Assembly (NCBI RefSeq): GCF_031020795.1
Contig: NZ_JAVHJP010000001.1
Coordinates: 1-64,000 of the forward strand
DNA: 64,000 nt
From: Hydrogenophaga pseudoflava
Lineage (GTDB): Bacteria; Pseudomonadota; Gammaproteobacteria; Burkholderiales; Burkholderiaceae_C
Direction: 5' to 3'
How positions within the stretch are numbered: the stretch's first letter is position 1; each line of letters opens with the position of its first letter. Below the pieces are notes generated by a model. It had not been told where the DNA came from. It did no database searches and saw only the letters and a program-made list of their open reading frames with translations. Below, one piece after another: positions 46,482-57,529 of this stretch. The position numbers and the translations under genes are program-made.

Positions 46482-47738
46482 ATGTCCGCTTCCCGTTCCG
46501 CCATGTCGCCCGGCCTGATCGTGCTGGTGCTGTCGCTGCTGCTGGGCCTGCAGCCGGTCACCACCGACCTGTACCTGCCGGCCCTGCCTTCGATCACCCA
46601 GGGCTTCGGCGCCAGCATGCCGCAGGCGCAGCTCACGCTCACCGCCCTGCTGCTCGCCTTCGGCCTGTCCCAGCTGGTCTGGGGGCCGCTGTCCGACCGC
46701 CTGGGCCGCCGCCCGGTGCTGATCGCCGGTACTGCGCTGTATGTGCTGGCCGCGGTGGGCAGCACGTTCTCTGCGTCGATGGAGCAGCTCATCGTCTGGC
46801 GCATCTTGCAGGGCATGGCCATGGGCGCGGGCGTGATGTGCGCGCGCGCCGTGGTGCGCGACCTGTACGCGCCGGTCGATGGCGCCCGGGTGATGTCCAA
46901 GGGGCTCACCGGTCTGGGCGTGATCGCCTGCGCGAGTGCGCCGGTCGGCGGCCTGCTGGCCGACCTCGCCGGCTGGCGCGTGGCCCTGCTGGCGCTGGCG
47001 GTGTTCGGTGCCGGCACGCTGGCGCTGCTGGTCTGGCGCTTCGATGAAACCCTGGCGCAGAAGAACCCGCGCGCGCTGGAGCCGCTGACCTTGCTGCGCA
47101 CCTGGGGCACCATCCTGCGCCACCCGACCTTCTGGGCCTTCACCCTGCTCTCGGCCACCTCCTACGGCGGCCTGTTCACCTTCCTGGCCGCCTCGTCCTT
47201 TGTCTTCATCGGCGTGCTGGGCCTGAGCAAGACCGCCTACGGCCTGCTGATGCTGGTGATGTCGCTGTCCTACATCGTGGGCACCGTCATCTGCCGCCGC
47301 CTGCTGCAGAGCCTGGGCGTACGGCGCACGGTCGCCATCGCGGGCGGCTGCACCCTGCTGGCCGGCAGCACCATGGGGCTGCTGGCGCTGGCGGGCATCC
47401 AGCACCCGGCCGCCATCCTCGGCCCCTTCATCATCTTCATGCTCGGTCACGGCGTGCACCAGCCCTGCGGGCAAAGCGGCGCCGTCGGCCCGTTTCCGCA
47501 GGCGGCGGGCGCCGCGTCCGCGATGAGTGGCTGCCTGATGATGCTGACCGCCTTCTTCATGGGTGGCTGGCTCGGCAAAAGCCTGGCCGAGAACCCCGGC
47601 AGCGTGCGGCCGCTGACCGACGGACTCTGGTTCTGGAGCGTGCTGATCGCGCTGACCGCCTGGACGCTGGTGCAGCGCTTTGGGGAAACCAAGGCACCGC
47701 CCGTGCGCGTGACGACCGGAGCGGACAATGCCCGCTGA
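46482..47738 (+). CDS. MFS transporter, Bcr/CflA-like
   Basis: The 418-residue protein has about 12 membrane helices. The Bcr/CflA pattern is clear at the start ([20 protein letters not shown] with the conserved Asp in helix 1). Motif A follows ([20 protein letters not shown]), and then [10 protein letters not shown]. It should be a proton-driven exporter of drugs or metabolites. The start is uncertain: ATGs at 46482 and 46503 and a TTG at 46413 are in frame, and 46482 gives a normal short cytosolic N-terminus. The 3' end overlaps miaA by 11 bases. Confidence 0.85.
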   Translation: MSASRSAMSPGLIVLVLSLLLGLQPVTTDLYLPALPSITQGFGASMPQAQLTLTALLLAFGLSQLVWGPLSDRLGRRPVLIAGTALYVLAAVGSTFSASMEQLIVWRILQGMAMGAGVMCARAVVRDLYAPVDGARVMSKGLTGLGVIACASAPVGGLLADLAGWRVALLALAVFGAGTLALLVWRFDETLAQKNPRALEPLTLLRTWGTILRHPTFWAFTLLSATSYGGLFTFLAASSFVFIGVLGLSKTAYGLLMLVMSLSYIVGTVICRRLLQSLGVRRTVAIAGGCTLLAGSTMGLLALAGIQHPAAILGPFIIFMLGHGVHQPCGQSGAVGPFPQAAGAASAMSGCLMMLTAFFMGGWLGKSLAENPGSVRPLTDGLWFWSVLIALTAWTLVQRFGETKAPPVRVTTGADNAR

Positions 47739-48698
47739 CCCCGTTCGCTGCATCGCGCTGGCCGGACCAACCGCCAGCGGCAAAAGCGCGGCGGCGCTCG
47801 CCATCGCCGAGCGCTGGCCGGTCGAGATCGTCAGCGTCGACTCGGCCCTGGTCTACCGCGGCATGGACATCGGCACCGCCAAGCCGACCGCGGCCGAACG
47901 CGCCGCGGTGCCACACCACCTGATCGACATCACCGACCCGCTGAACGCCTACAGCGCGGCCGAGTTCGTGCACGATGCGCAGCGGCTGATCGGCGAGATC
48001 CGTACCCGCGGCCGCACGCCGCTGCTGGTGGGCGGCACCATGCTGTACTTCAAGGCGCTGATGCAGGGGCTGGACGACATGCCGCGCGCCGACGCCGATG
48101 TGCGGGCGCGCATCGAGGCCGCGGCCGCCGCGCACGGCTGGCCCGCGATGCACGCGGAACTTGCCCGGGTCGACCCCGCCACCGCCGCAAGGCTGGCGCC
48201 CAACGACGCCCAGCGCATCCAGCGCGCGCTCGAAGTGTTCGAAGTCTCGGGCCGGCCGATATCGGCCTTCCAGACCGGCGAAGCGCGCGCGACCGACAAC
48301 CCGGTCACCGAGGGCGCCTTTCTCAGCCTGGAACCGGCCGACCGCGCCTGGCTGCACCAGCGCATCGCCCAGCGCTTCGACGCCATGCTGGCCGCCGGCT
48401 TCATCGACGAAGTGAAGGCCCTGCGCGCGCGCGGCGACCTGCACCCGGACCTGCCCTCCATGCGCTGCGTGGGCTACCGCCAGGCCTGGGAGGCGCTGGA
48501 CGCCGCCGGCGACGCGCCGCTCACAGCGGCCCGGCAGAACGAACTGCGCGACCGCGGCATCTTCGCCACCCGCCAGCTCGCCAAGCGGCAAATCACCTGG
48601 CTGCGCTCGATGCCGCAGCGGCGCGTGATCGCCTGCGATGCACCGGACGGGCTGGCACAGGTGATGGCGGTGGTGGCACCGCTGATGGAAGGCCGGTC

Positions 48699-48702
<4 letters not shown>
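47728..48702 (+). CDS. miaA: tRNA dimethylallyltransferase MiaA
   Basis: The 324-residue protein has a P-loop ([20 protein letters not shown]), [17 protein letters not shown] with the catalytic Asp region, [25 protein letters not shown], and a C-terminal [13 protein letters not shown] followed by an [11 protein letters not shown] helix. It transfers a dimethylallyl group to A37 of tRNAs reading UNN codons, usually before MiaB methylthiolation. It overlaps the MFS gene upstream and the ABC ATPase gene downstream (4 bases). Confidence 0.95.
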
Positions 48703-49348
<646 letters not shown>

Positions 49349-49352
<4 letters not shown>

Positions 49353-50638
49353 ACCTTCAGGAACAGGTCCCGGTCCGGCGCAAAGCTCGCGTGCAGCGGC
49401 AGCAGTGCGCCGCCCAGCGCCCGCGCGTCCGAGCCAATGGTGCCGAGTTCCAGACGCGGCATCGCCAGCAGGCCTTCGGGGTTGTAGGCCTTGAGCGCCT
49501 CGCCGGTGCGCTGCCAGAGCTCGCGCAACAGGTCGGGCACCACCACACCGTCGATCACCACCGCCTCCACGTCGAGGAAGGCCGTCCCCGCCACCACGCA
49601 GTGCGCCAGCGCCAGCGCTGCGCGCTCGATCCACTCGCGCGTGTAGGGCAGCCAGTCGCCGGCCAGCGCACGCGCGTCGTAGGCGGCCATGGGGTCCAGC
49701 CCGTGCTCGCGGAAGCGCTGCTCCAGGTCCCAGAGCGAGGCCTGGCTGATCAGCTGCGGCGGCAGCTCGCGCGGCGTCGGCGTCGCGGCCACCTGCAGCG
49801 GCAGCGAGGCCACGGCACCGGCGTTGCCGTTGACACCGCGGTGCAGGTGCGAGTCGATCACCAGCCCGCCGCCGACGAAGGTGTCCATGAACAGGTAGAG
49901 GAAGCTGTGCAGGTCGCGCCCACGCCCCTGCAGCAGTTCGGCCACACAGGCGGCCGAGGTGTCCTTGGCAAAGCTCACCGGCAGCTCGGTCATGGCCTGC
50001 ACCGCAGCGGCCAGGTCCAGGTGGGTCCAGGCGTCCGACTGCGCCTCGGTCAGGCCCAGCATGCGGTGCCAGCCGCCCAGCTGGAAAGGCGCGGCCACGC
50101 CCACGCCGACCACCCTGCTGCGCAGCGGCCCCAGATCATCGAGCAGGCGGTTGAGGTTCTTCTCGATGGCGGGCAGCAGCACCGCCGCGTCGGGGAACGG
50201 GTAGGCAATGGACAGGCGCTGGCGCACACGGCCCAGGAAGTCCACCAGCAGCCAGTCGGCGCTGCGGCGCCCGATCTTGATGCCGACCGCGAACGCTCCG
50301 TCGGGATTCAGACCCAGCGGCACCGAGGGCTGACCGACCCGGCCGCGCACCGGTGCCTCACGCACCAGCAGCTGGTCTTCGTCCAGCCGCGCGGTGATCA
50401 GGCCGATGGTCTGCGCGGTGAGCCCGGTGAGCCGCGCCAGCTCGGCCTTGGGCGTGCTGCCATGCACCCGCAGCGCCTGCAGCACGACGCGATCGTTGAA
50501 CTGGCGCATGCCGATCTGGTTGGAGCCGCGCTGGCGCAGGCGCGGCGCATCGCCCGCATCGGCGCCGACGTCCGGCGCCAGCGGATCGGTGGGATCAGGG
50601 GGGTGCTTGTCTTCGCTCACAGCCGCGGAGTGTGACAC
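49349..50638 (-). CDS. ROK-family transcriptional regulator (FrcR-like)
   Basis: The 429-residue protein has an N-terminal winged helix (about 35-100: [20 protein letters not shown], then [20 protein letters not shown]) and a ROK sugar-kinase-like domain. The usual ROK ATP-binding and Cys-rich zinc motifs are degenerate, so it is a regulator rather than a kinase. It is the last gene of the minus-strand frcB-frcC-frcA-fucU set, as expected for a local fructose-uptake regulator. The start is a GTG at 50638. A second in-frame GTG lies 18 bases further in. A candidate target is the palindrome at 54187-54203. Confidence 0.85.
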
Positions 50639-50641
50639 GCG

Positions 50642-51094
50642 TCAGGGCCTCAGGGCCTGGCCCAGCACGCCCTTGCGCAGCAGGAAATTGCCCCAGGGTT
50701 CCAGTTCGCCGGTGACCACGATGGCGTAGGCCTTTTTCACCCGCTCGTAGAACGCATAGCGCTCGACCGCCTCGGCCTGCCCTTCGCGCATGCCGTGACG
50801 CGCCAGCACCGCCAGCGTCTCGCGCTGCAGGGCCGAGCGGTAGCCGGCTTCCGTGCCGCCGACCTGCATGTAGGCCACCGGGTGCGGCACGTCCTCGGCC
50901 AGCGGAAACACGCTGGCCACCGCGTCCACCGTGCGCGCCATGCCGACACCCGGCAGGCGCAGCACCGGCTTGCCGGCGCCCAGGCTCATGGCGGTGAAGT
51001 TGGCATCCGCCAGCACCACCGCGTCGTCGTGCCCCATCTCGGCCAGCAGTTTGAGCAGCTCCGGGCTGAGCAGGGGGTCAATGCCTTTGAGCAT
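50642..51094 (-). CDS. RbsD/FucU-family sugar mutarotase
   Basis: The 150-residue protein begins MLKGIDPLLSPELLKLLAEM and continues GHDDAVVLADANFTA, which is FucU-type. The catalytic His is in GHDD. The later VGGTEAGYRSALQRETLAVL and a C-terminal GELEPWGNFLLRKG complete the decameric fold. It interconverts sugar anomers (fucose or ribose in characterised cases). It sits between the transporter ATPase and the ROK gene (9-base and 3-base gaps), so it probably supplies the right anomer of the imported ketose or aldose. Confidence 0.88.
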   Translation of the reverse strand: MLKGIDPLLSPELLKLLAEMGHDDAVVLADANFTAMSLGAGKPVLRLPGVGMARTVDAVASVFPLAEDVPHPVAYMQVGGTEAGYRSALQRETLAVLARHGMREGQAEAVERYAFYERVKKAYAIVVTGELEPWGNFLLRKGVLGQALRP

Positions 51095-51103
51095 GGTGCG
51101 TCC

Positions 51104-51895
51104 TCAGGCCAGGCACTCGGCAGGCAGCGTCGCCGGGTCGCGCGCGCCCGTCATCACCGCCACCGTGTCGCTCATGCTGATGGCCTTGGGGTTGACCACG
51201 CAGGCGCGCTTGCCCAGGCGGGCGATGTGGATGCGGTCGGCGATCTCGAACACGTGTGGCATGTTGTGCGAGATCAGGATCACCGGCAGGCCCTTGTCGC
51301 GCACCCGGCGGATCAGTTCGAGCACCATGTTGCCTTCCTTCACGCCCAGGGCGGCGGTCGGCTCGTCCAGGATGACCACGTGCTGGGCGAAGGCCGCGGC
51401 GCGCGCCACCGCCACACACTGGCGCTGGCCGCCCGAGAGCGTCTCCACCGCCTGTGTCATCGAGCGGATGCCCACCTTGAGGTCGGCCATGCGCTGCACC
51501 GCCGTCTCCAGCATCTTCTTCTTGTCCAGCATGCGCAGCGTGCTGCCCAGGAAGCCTTCGCGGCGGATCTCCCGGCCCAGGAACAGGTTCTCGGCGATGG
51601 TCATGGCAGGCGCCACCGCCAGGTCCTGGTAGCAGCACTCGATGCCGGCGCGGCGCGCGTCGATCGGGGTGTTGAAATGGATCTTCTGGCCGTCCAGGAA
51701 GATCTCGCCTTCGTCTGGGATCGTGGCGCCCGAGAGCGCCTTGATCAGGCTGGACTTGCCGGCGCCGTTGTCGCCGATCACCGCCAGGATTTCACCGGCG
51801 CGCAGCTCGAAGTCGGCGCCGTCAAGGGCGGTGACCTGGCCGTAGCGCTTGACCAGGCCCTTGGCCTGCATCACGAGTTTGGGAGAAGTGCTCAT
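51104..51895 (-). CDS. frcA: Sugar ABC transporter ATP-binding protein FrcA
   Basis: The 263-residue protein has a single ABC domain, whereas most CUT2 ATPases are tandem. Single-domain length is a feature of FrcA. Walker A is VIGDNGAGKSSLIKALSG, the Q-loop region is ECCYQDLAVAPAMTIAENLF, the signature is ETLSGGQRQCVAVARA, and Walker B is VVILDEPTAALGV. The ATG at 51895 shares its A with the frcC stop (TGATG). It powers import of fructose and related sugars bound by FrcB. Confidence 0.87.
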   Translation of the reverse strand: MSTSPKLVMQAKGLVKRYGQVTALDGADFELRAGEILAVIGDNGAGKSSLIKALSGATIPDEGEIFLDGQKIHFNTPIDARRAGIECCYQDLAVAPAMTIAENLFLGREIRREGFLGSTLRMLDKKKMLETAVQRMADLKVGIRSMTQAVETLSGGQRQCVAVARAAAFAQHVVILDEPTAALGVKEGNMVLELIRRVRDKGLPVILISHNMPHVFEIADRIHIARLGKRACVVNPKAISMSDTVAVMTGARDPATLPAECLA

Positions 51896-52854
51896 CACCG
51901 CGCTCCTTTCCGAGACAGTTGATCGACCGTGACCGCGATGATCACCAGGATGCCGGTGATCAGCACCTGGTACACCGACGAGACGCCCATCAGCGTCAAA
52001 CCGTTGCGCAGCACACCGACCACGATGGCCCCCACCAGAGAGCCGAGGATCATGCCGCGGCCACCGAACAGACTGGTGCCACCCAGCACCACGGCGGTGA
52101 TGGCGTCCAGGTTTTCGGTCTGGCCGGCGTTGGGGTCGCCCACTTCGGTGCGCGCCACCAGCAGCAGCGAAGCAATGCCGTAGAAGATGCCGGCCAGCAC
52201 ATAGACCCACAGCAGCACACGGTCGGTCGGGATGCCGACCAGACGCGTCGCCTCGGGACTGTTGCCCACGGCGTAGACGTGGCGGCCGGAGGCGGTCTCG
52301 CGCAGCCAGAACCAGGCGCCCAGGTAGAGCAGGATCATCAGCACGGTGCCGAAGCTGATCGGCGTGCCGGCGATGTCGAAGGTGCCGCCCAGGGCGGTCA
52401 TGAAGGGCGGCAGGTTGGAGACGGTCTGCGCCTCGGAATACAGCTGTGTGATCGCGAAGGCGATGTTCATCGTGCCCAGGGTCACGATGAAAGACGGCAG
52501 CTTGATGCGCGTGACCAGCAGGCCGTTGATGAGGCCGAAACCCGCCGTCACGCCGATGCCGCAGAGGATGGCCAGCGGCGCCGGTACGCCCAGTTCGACC
52601 GCGAACTTGGTCATCACGATGCTGCCCAGGGCCATCACCATGCCGCACGAGAGGTCGATGCCGGCGGTCAGGATGACCAGGGTCTGGCCGATGGCGATCA
52701 CGCCCACCACCATCACCTGCTGGAGGATCAGCGCGAAGTTGGCGCCGGTGAAGAAGTTGTCGGTGGTCATGCCGAAGACCGCGCAGGCGATGGCCAGGGC
52801 AATGAAGGGCCCCATCTGGCTGATCGGCGGCAGCTTGTCCTTGAAGGTGTTCAC
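51895..52854 (-). CDS. frcC: Sugar ABC transporter permease FrcC
   Basis: The 319-residue CUT2 permease has about nine helices: MVVGVIAIGQTLVILTAGID and LSCGMVMALG, then IKLPSFIVTLGTMNIAFAIT, the coupling loop GRHVYAVGNSPEATRLVGI, and VVLGGTSLFGGRGMILGSLV. The order SBP-permease-ATPase matches rhizobial frcBCA. It is separated from frcB by 224 bases holding strong hairpins and has a pyrimidine-rich leader upstream of its GGAGCTG ribosome site. Confidence 0.88.
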   Translation of the reverse strand: MNTFKDKLPPISQMGPFIALAIACAVFGMTTDNFFTGANFALILQQVMVVGVIAIGQTLVILTAGIDLSCGMVMALGSIVMTKFAVELGVPAPLAILCGIGVTAGFGLINGLLVTRIKLPSFIVTLGTMNIAFAITQLYSEAQTVSNLPPFMTALGGTFDIAGTPISFGTVLMILLYLGAWFWLRETASGRHVYAVGNSPEATRLVGIPTDRVLLWVYVLAGIFYGIASLLLVARTEVGDPNAGQTENLDAITAVVLGGTSLFGGRGMILGSLVGAIVVGVLRNGLTLMGVSSVYQVLITGILVIIAVTVDQLSRKGAR

Positions 52855-52901
52855 GGCACAGCTCCTGAAAAAAGAAAAGAAAAGCGGACGCCCTTGCCGC
52901 G

Positions 52902-52995
52902 CCAGGGCATCGTGGTCCCTGGTTCAGAGGAGCGCCCGCGGCGCTTCGGTAGCGAAGAAAAAGAGACCCGGCGCCGGGCCGCCCCAAGCCGGGTC
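52902..52995 (-). other. Hairpin-rich intercistronic region between frcB and frcC
   Basis: In the 224-base gap, GACCCGGC (52965-52972) pairs perfectly with GCCGGGTC (52988-52995), and CCAGGG (52902-52907) with CCCTGG (52917-52922). On the coding strand the second stem is followed by a pyrimidine-rich tract (complement of 52870-52884). Together they look like an attenuating, mRNA-protecting structure that keeps the binding protein in excess over the permease. No gene is evident here. Confidence 0.5.
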
Positions 52996-53078
52996 AGCCT
53001 CCAGAACCGGGAAGGGACCTGGTTCCTCCCCGATCCCGGGGCAGCGACCCGCGAAGCGGCGGAGCGTGGGGGCTCAAA

Positions 53079-54062
53079 TTACTTCTTGTCGCCCCAGCAC
53101 AGCTCGGTGCCGACCTTGACGTCCTTGCTGTCCACGCCGGCCACGGCCTTGGCGGCGATCAGGGTCACGCCGGTGTCGACGTAGCCCGTGGCCTTCTTGC
53201 CGCCCTTGGCGTACTCGACGCCCGCGGCCACGCCCATGGCGGCCATCTTCAGCGGGTACTGCTGGCTGGTGGCGGCGATCACGCCCTTGCCCACATCGGC
53301 CACGCCGGCGCAGCCGCCGTCGACGGACACGATGATCACGTCCTTCTCCTTGCCGGCCTTCTTCAGCGCGTTGTAGGCGCCGGCGGCAGCGGGTTCGTTG
53401 ATGGTGTAGACCACGTTGATGGCCGGGTCCTTCTGCAGGCAGTTCTCCATCGCGGTCTGGCCCTTGGCCTGGTTGCCGTCGGTGTCGGCGGCGCAGACGG
53501 TTTCAGCGGTGGACGACAGTTCGTTGGACTTGGCGTCGTTGGCCTTCAGACCGAAACCGCTCATGAAACCGTTGTGGCGCTGGGCACCGACGGGGTGGCC
53601 GGGGAACAGGTCCAGCATGGCGATCTTGGCGGGCTTGCCACCCAGGGCGGCCTTGGCGTACTGGCCGATCAGGATGCCGGCCTTGTAGTTGTCGGTGGCG
53701 AACAGGGCGTCGGCGCCGTCGAACGGGCTGTCCAGGGCGATCACTTGCACGCCCTTGGCCTGGGCCTTCTTGACGGCCGGGATGATGGCGTCGCCGCTGG
53801 AGGTGATCAGGATGGTCTTGGCGCCGGCGGTGACCATGTTCTCGATCGCGGTGATCTGGGCGGCGGTGTCGCCGTCCTTCTTGCCCGCGGCGGTCATCAG
53901 CTTGGCGCCCAGCTTCTTGGCTTCCGCCTGCGCACCTTCCTTCATCTTCACGAAGAAGGGGTTGGTTTCGGTCTTGGTGATCAGGCCGATCACGGGCTCG
54001 GCGGCGAAGGTGGAACCAGCGGCCAGGGCCAGGGCGGTGAAGGCGAAAGCGACTTTTTTCAC
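53079..54062 (-). CDS. frcB: Sugar (fructose-type) ABC transporter substrate-binding protein FrcB
   Basis: The 327-residue periplasmic protein has a signal peptide (KKVAFAFTALALAAGSTFA) and begins after cleavage with PVIGLITKTETNPFFVKMKE, a very typical FrcB start. Ligand-contact segments include IPAVKKAQAKGVQVIALDSP and SVDGGCAGVADVGKGVIAAT. It delivers fructose (with mannose or ribose as possible further ligands) to FrcC/FrcA. First gene of the minus-strand operon, divergent from the sugar kinase. A strong GAGGAG-like site precedes its ATG on the minus strand. Confidence 0.88.
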   Translation of the reverse strand: MKKVAFAFTALALAAGSTFAAEPVIGLITKTETNPFFVKMKEGAQAEAKKLGAKLMTAAGKKDGDTAAQITAIENMVTAGAKTILITSSGDAIIPAVKKAQAKGVQVIALDSPFDGADALFATDNYKAGILIGQYAKAALGGKPAKIAMLDLFPGHPVGAQRHNGFMSGFGLKANDAKSNELSSTAETVCAADTDGNQAKGQTAMENCLQKDPAINVVYTINEPAAAGAYNALKKAGKEKDVIIVSVDGGCAGVADVGKGVIAATSQQYPLKMAAMGVAAGVEYAKGGKKATGYVDTGVTLIAAKAVAGVDSKDVKVGTELCWGDKK

Positions 54063-54186
54063 GGATGTCTCCTGAGGAGGATGGATGGGATCAGACTTGT
54101 TGAACCAGGTTTTCTCTGCCGCCGGACCTTGGGGTTAGCCCGAGTCCGGCTGCGGAGTGGCTGAACTATAGTTGGAACAGGTTTAA

Positions 54187-54203
54187 TAAATCAACTGGAT
54201 TTA
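54187..54203. promoter_or_regulatory. Palindrome TAAATC-N5-GATTTA in the frcB / kinase divergent region
   Basis: TAAATC (54187-54192) and GATTTA (54198-54203) are perfect inverted arms with a 5-base spacer. They end three bases before the kinase ATG and sit in the AT-rich divergent promoter. The position fits an operator for the ROK regulator of the same locus. A TATAGT at about 54168 could be a -10 element for the kinase. Confidence 0.45.
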
Positions 54204-54206
54204 GTT

Positions 54207-55238
54207 ATGGTTTTCCCTAGCCCGACCCTCGCCAATCCCAACACCCCCATCACCGTCGCCACCGCCGGCGAGGCCCTGATGGACATGATCCAGGAGGCCG
54301 ACGGCCGGCTGCGCCCCTGCGACGGCGGCGCGGTCTACAACCTCACCCGCGCGCTGGGCCTGCAGGGCGTGGGCACGCTGTATCTGAACCCGCTGTCGCA
54401 GGACCGCTTCGGCCGCGGACTGGCCCACGCCATTGCCCAGGCCCGCGTGACCCTGGCGAACCCCGAGCCGGCGCACGAGCCCACCTCGCTGGCCGTGGTC
54501 AGCCTGGACGAAGCCGGCAAGGCCAGCTACAGCTTCTACCGCGAGGGCGTGGCCGACCGCCGTGTCGACGCCGCCACCATGAACGCCCAGTGCGCCGCGC
54601 ACACGACGCTGAAGATGGTGGTCACCGGCTGCCTGGCCCTGGTCGCCGACGACACGCACAAGTACCTGCCCTGGCTGCAGGCGCAGCGCGCGGCCGGCAA
54701 GCTGGTCGTCGTCGACGCCAACCTGCGCCCGGCCATCGTGCCGGACATGGCGGCCTACCAGGCCAGCGTGATGGCAGCGCTGGGCGAGGCCGACATCGTC
54801 AAGGTCAGCGACGACGACCTGGGCATCCTCGGGTTCATGAACCCGGACCCGCTGGTCGCCGCGCGCGAACTGCTCTCAAAGACACCGGCCCGCTGGCTGG
54901 CCCTGACCCTGGGGGCCAAGGGCGCCGTGATCCTGGCGCGCGACGGCGGTGTCTGGCAGGCGGCCGAATCGCAGTTGGTGCAGGTGGCCGACACCGTGGG
55001 CGCGGGCGACAGCTTTCTGGCCGGCCTGCTGGTCGCGCTGCTCGACCGCCCCGCCATGCGCGCCGCCAAGACCGCCGCCGAACTGACCCTGGACGCGGAC
55101 GATGTGGAAGACCTGCTGGCCAACGCCATCGCCTGCGCCAGCCTGTGCGTGATGGAAACCGGCTGCGTGCCGCCCACGCGGGAACAGGTGCTGCAGCGCC
55201 TGGCCAAAGGCCGGCCGCACTTCAAGGCCCTGGCCTGA
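54207..55238 (+). CDS. PfkB-family carbohydrate kinase (fructokinase-like)
   Basis: The 343-residue ribokinase-fold enzyme has ITVATAGEALMDMI at the N-terminus and DGGAVYNLTRALGLQGVG (sugar-site Gly-rich loop, with Val-Tyr in place of the commoner Ala-Asn). The catalytic-base motif is DTVGAGDSFLAGLL. By position, divergent from frcB and upstream of zwf-pgi, it is probably the fructokinase giving fructose 6-phosphate. The only start ahead of the first beta strand is the ATG at 54207, which has almost no ribosome site, so a leaderless or weakly translated mRNA is possible. Confidence 0.83.
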   Translation: MVFPSPTLANPNTPITVATAGEALMDMIQEADGRLRPCDGGAVYNLTRALGLQGVGTLYLNPLSQDRFGRGLAHAIAQARVTLANPEPAHEPTSLAVVSLDEAGKASYSFYREGVADRRVDAATMNAQCAAHTTLKMVVTGCLALVADDTHKYLPWLQAQRAAGKLVVVDANLRPAIVPDMAAYQASVMAALGEADIVKVSDDDLGILGFMNPDPLVAARELLSKTPARWLALTLGAKGAVILARDGGVWQAAESQLVQVADTVGAGDSFLAGLLVALLDRPAMRAAKTAAELTLDADDVEDLLANAIACASLCVMETGCVPPTREQVLQRLAKGRPHFKALA

Positions 55239-55296
55239 GCGCCCTGACGCGGTGCGCGCAGCCTCTGCAGGGGCTGCTGCAAAAAAGTACCCTGCA

Positions 55297-55311
55297 TGTA
55301 ACTTAATTACC
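55297..55311. promoter_or_regulatory. HexR-like operator upstream of zwf
   Basis: TGTAACTTAATTACC agrees with the proteobacterial HexR consensus TGTAATTAAATTACA at 12 of 15 positions and is itself an imperfect palindrome. It ends 36 bases before the zwf ATG in an AT-rich patch. HexR responds to KDPG, the intermediate made and used by edd and eda in this operon. No hexR gene lies in the window. Confidence 0.6.
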
Positions 55312-55347
55312 ATAAACTCCACCCATCAACGGTAACCCGGTAAAGCC

Positions 55348-56817
<1,470 letters not shown>

Positions 56818-56819
56818 GC

Positions 56820-57524
56820 ATGGCCGTGACCGAACACGCCGGCGCCACGCCCGCCGCCATCGCCGCCCACATCGCCGATGCGCTGCGCGCCGCCATCACC
56901 GCGCGCGGCCAGGCCAGCCTGGCGGTCTCGGGCGGCAAGTCGCCCATTCCCATGTTCGAGGCCCTGCGCGAGCAGGACCTGGATTGGTCCAAGGTCTGCA
57001 TCGTCCTGGTCGACGAGCGCATCGTCCCGCGCGACCACGAAGCCAGCAACACCGCCCTGGTGGCCCAGCACCTGCTGCAGGGCCGGGCCGCGGCGGCGCG
57101 CTTCCTGCCGTTTTTCCGCGAGCTGGCACCGCCGTTCAACGCCGAGGTGCTGGACGCCCTGGTGGAAGACGCCACCCGGCGCATCGAAGCCCTGCCCTGG
57201 CCGCTGGACGTGGCCGTGCTCGGCATGGGCGAAGACGCCCACACCGCCTCGCTGTTCCCCGGTGCGCCCGGCTACGCCCGCGCCATCGCCACCGACGCGC
57301 GCCTGGCCTGGGTGGTGCCCGAGCAGGCCCCCGTGCCCGCGCCCCACGCCCGCCTGACCTTCACGCTGCACGCCCTGCTCGCTGCGCGGGAACTGTTGCT
57401 GTCCATCGCCGGGGAGTCCAAGCTCGCCGTCTACCACCGCGCGGCGGAGAAGGCCGACGAAGCCCTGCCCGTCTCGCTGATCCTGAACCAAACACAGGCG
57501 CCCGTGAGCGTCTGGAAGGGATGA
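56820..57524 (+). CDS. pgl: 6-phosphogluconolactonase
   Basis: This 234-residue protein belongs to the NagB/DevB-type lactonases. It has [17 protein letters not shown] (phosphate-binding loop), [18 protein letters not shown], and [14 protein letters not shown] with the catalytic His, all typical of Pgl. The ATG at 56820 lies 2 bases after the zwf stop. A strong GGTGGAGGAAG segment inside zwf serves as ribosome site. It hydrolyses the Zwf product to 6-phosphogluconate for Edd. Confidence 0.94.
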   Translation: MAVTEHAGATPAAIAAHIADALRAAITARGQASLAVSGGKSPIPMFEALREQDLDWSKVCIVLVDERIVPRDHEASNTALVAQHLLQGRAAAARFLPFFRELAPPFNAEVLDALVEDATRRIEALPWPLDVAVLGMGEDAHTASLFPGAPGYARAIATDARLAWVVPEQAPVPAPHARLTFTLHALLAARELLLSIAGESKLAVYHRAAEKADEALPVSLILNQTQAPVSVWKG

Positions 57525-57529
57525 CCACC

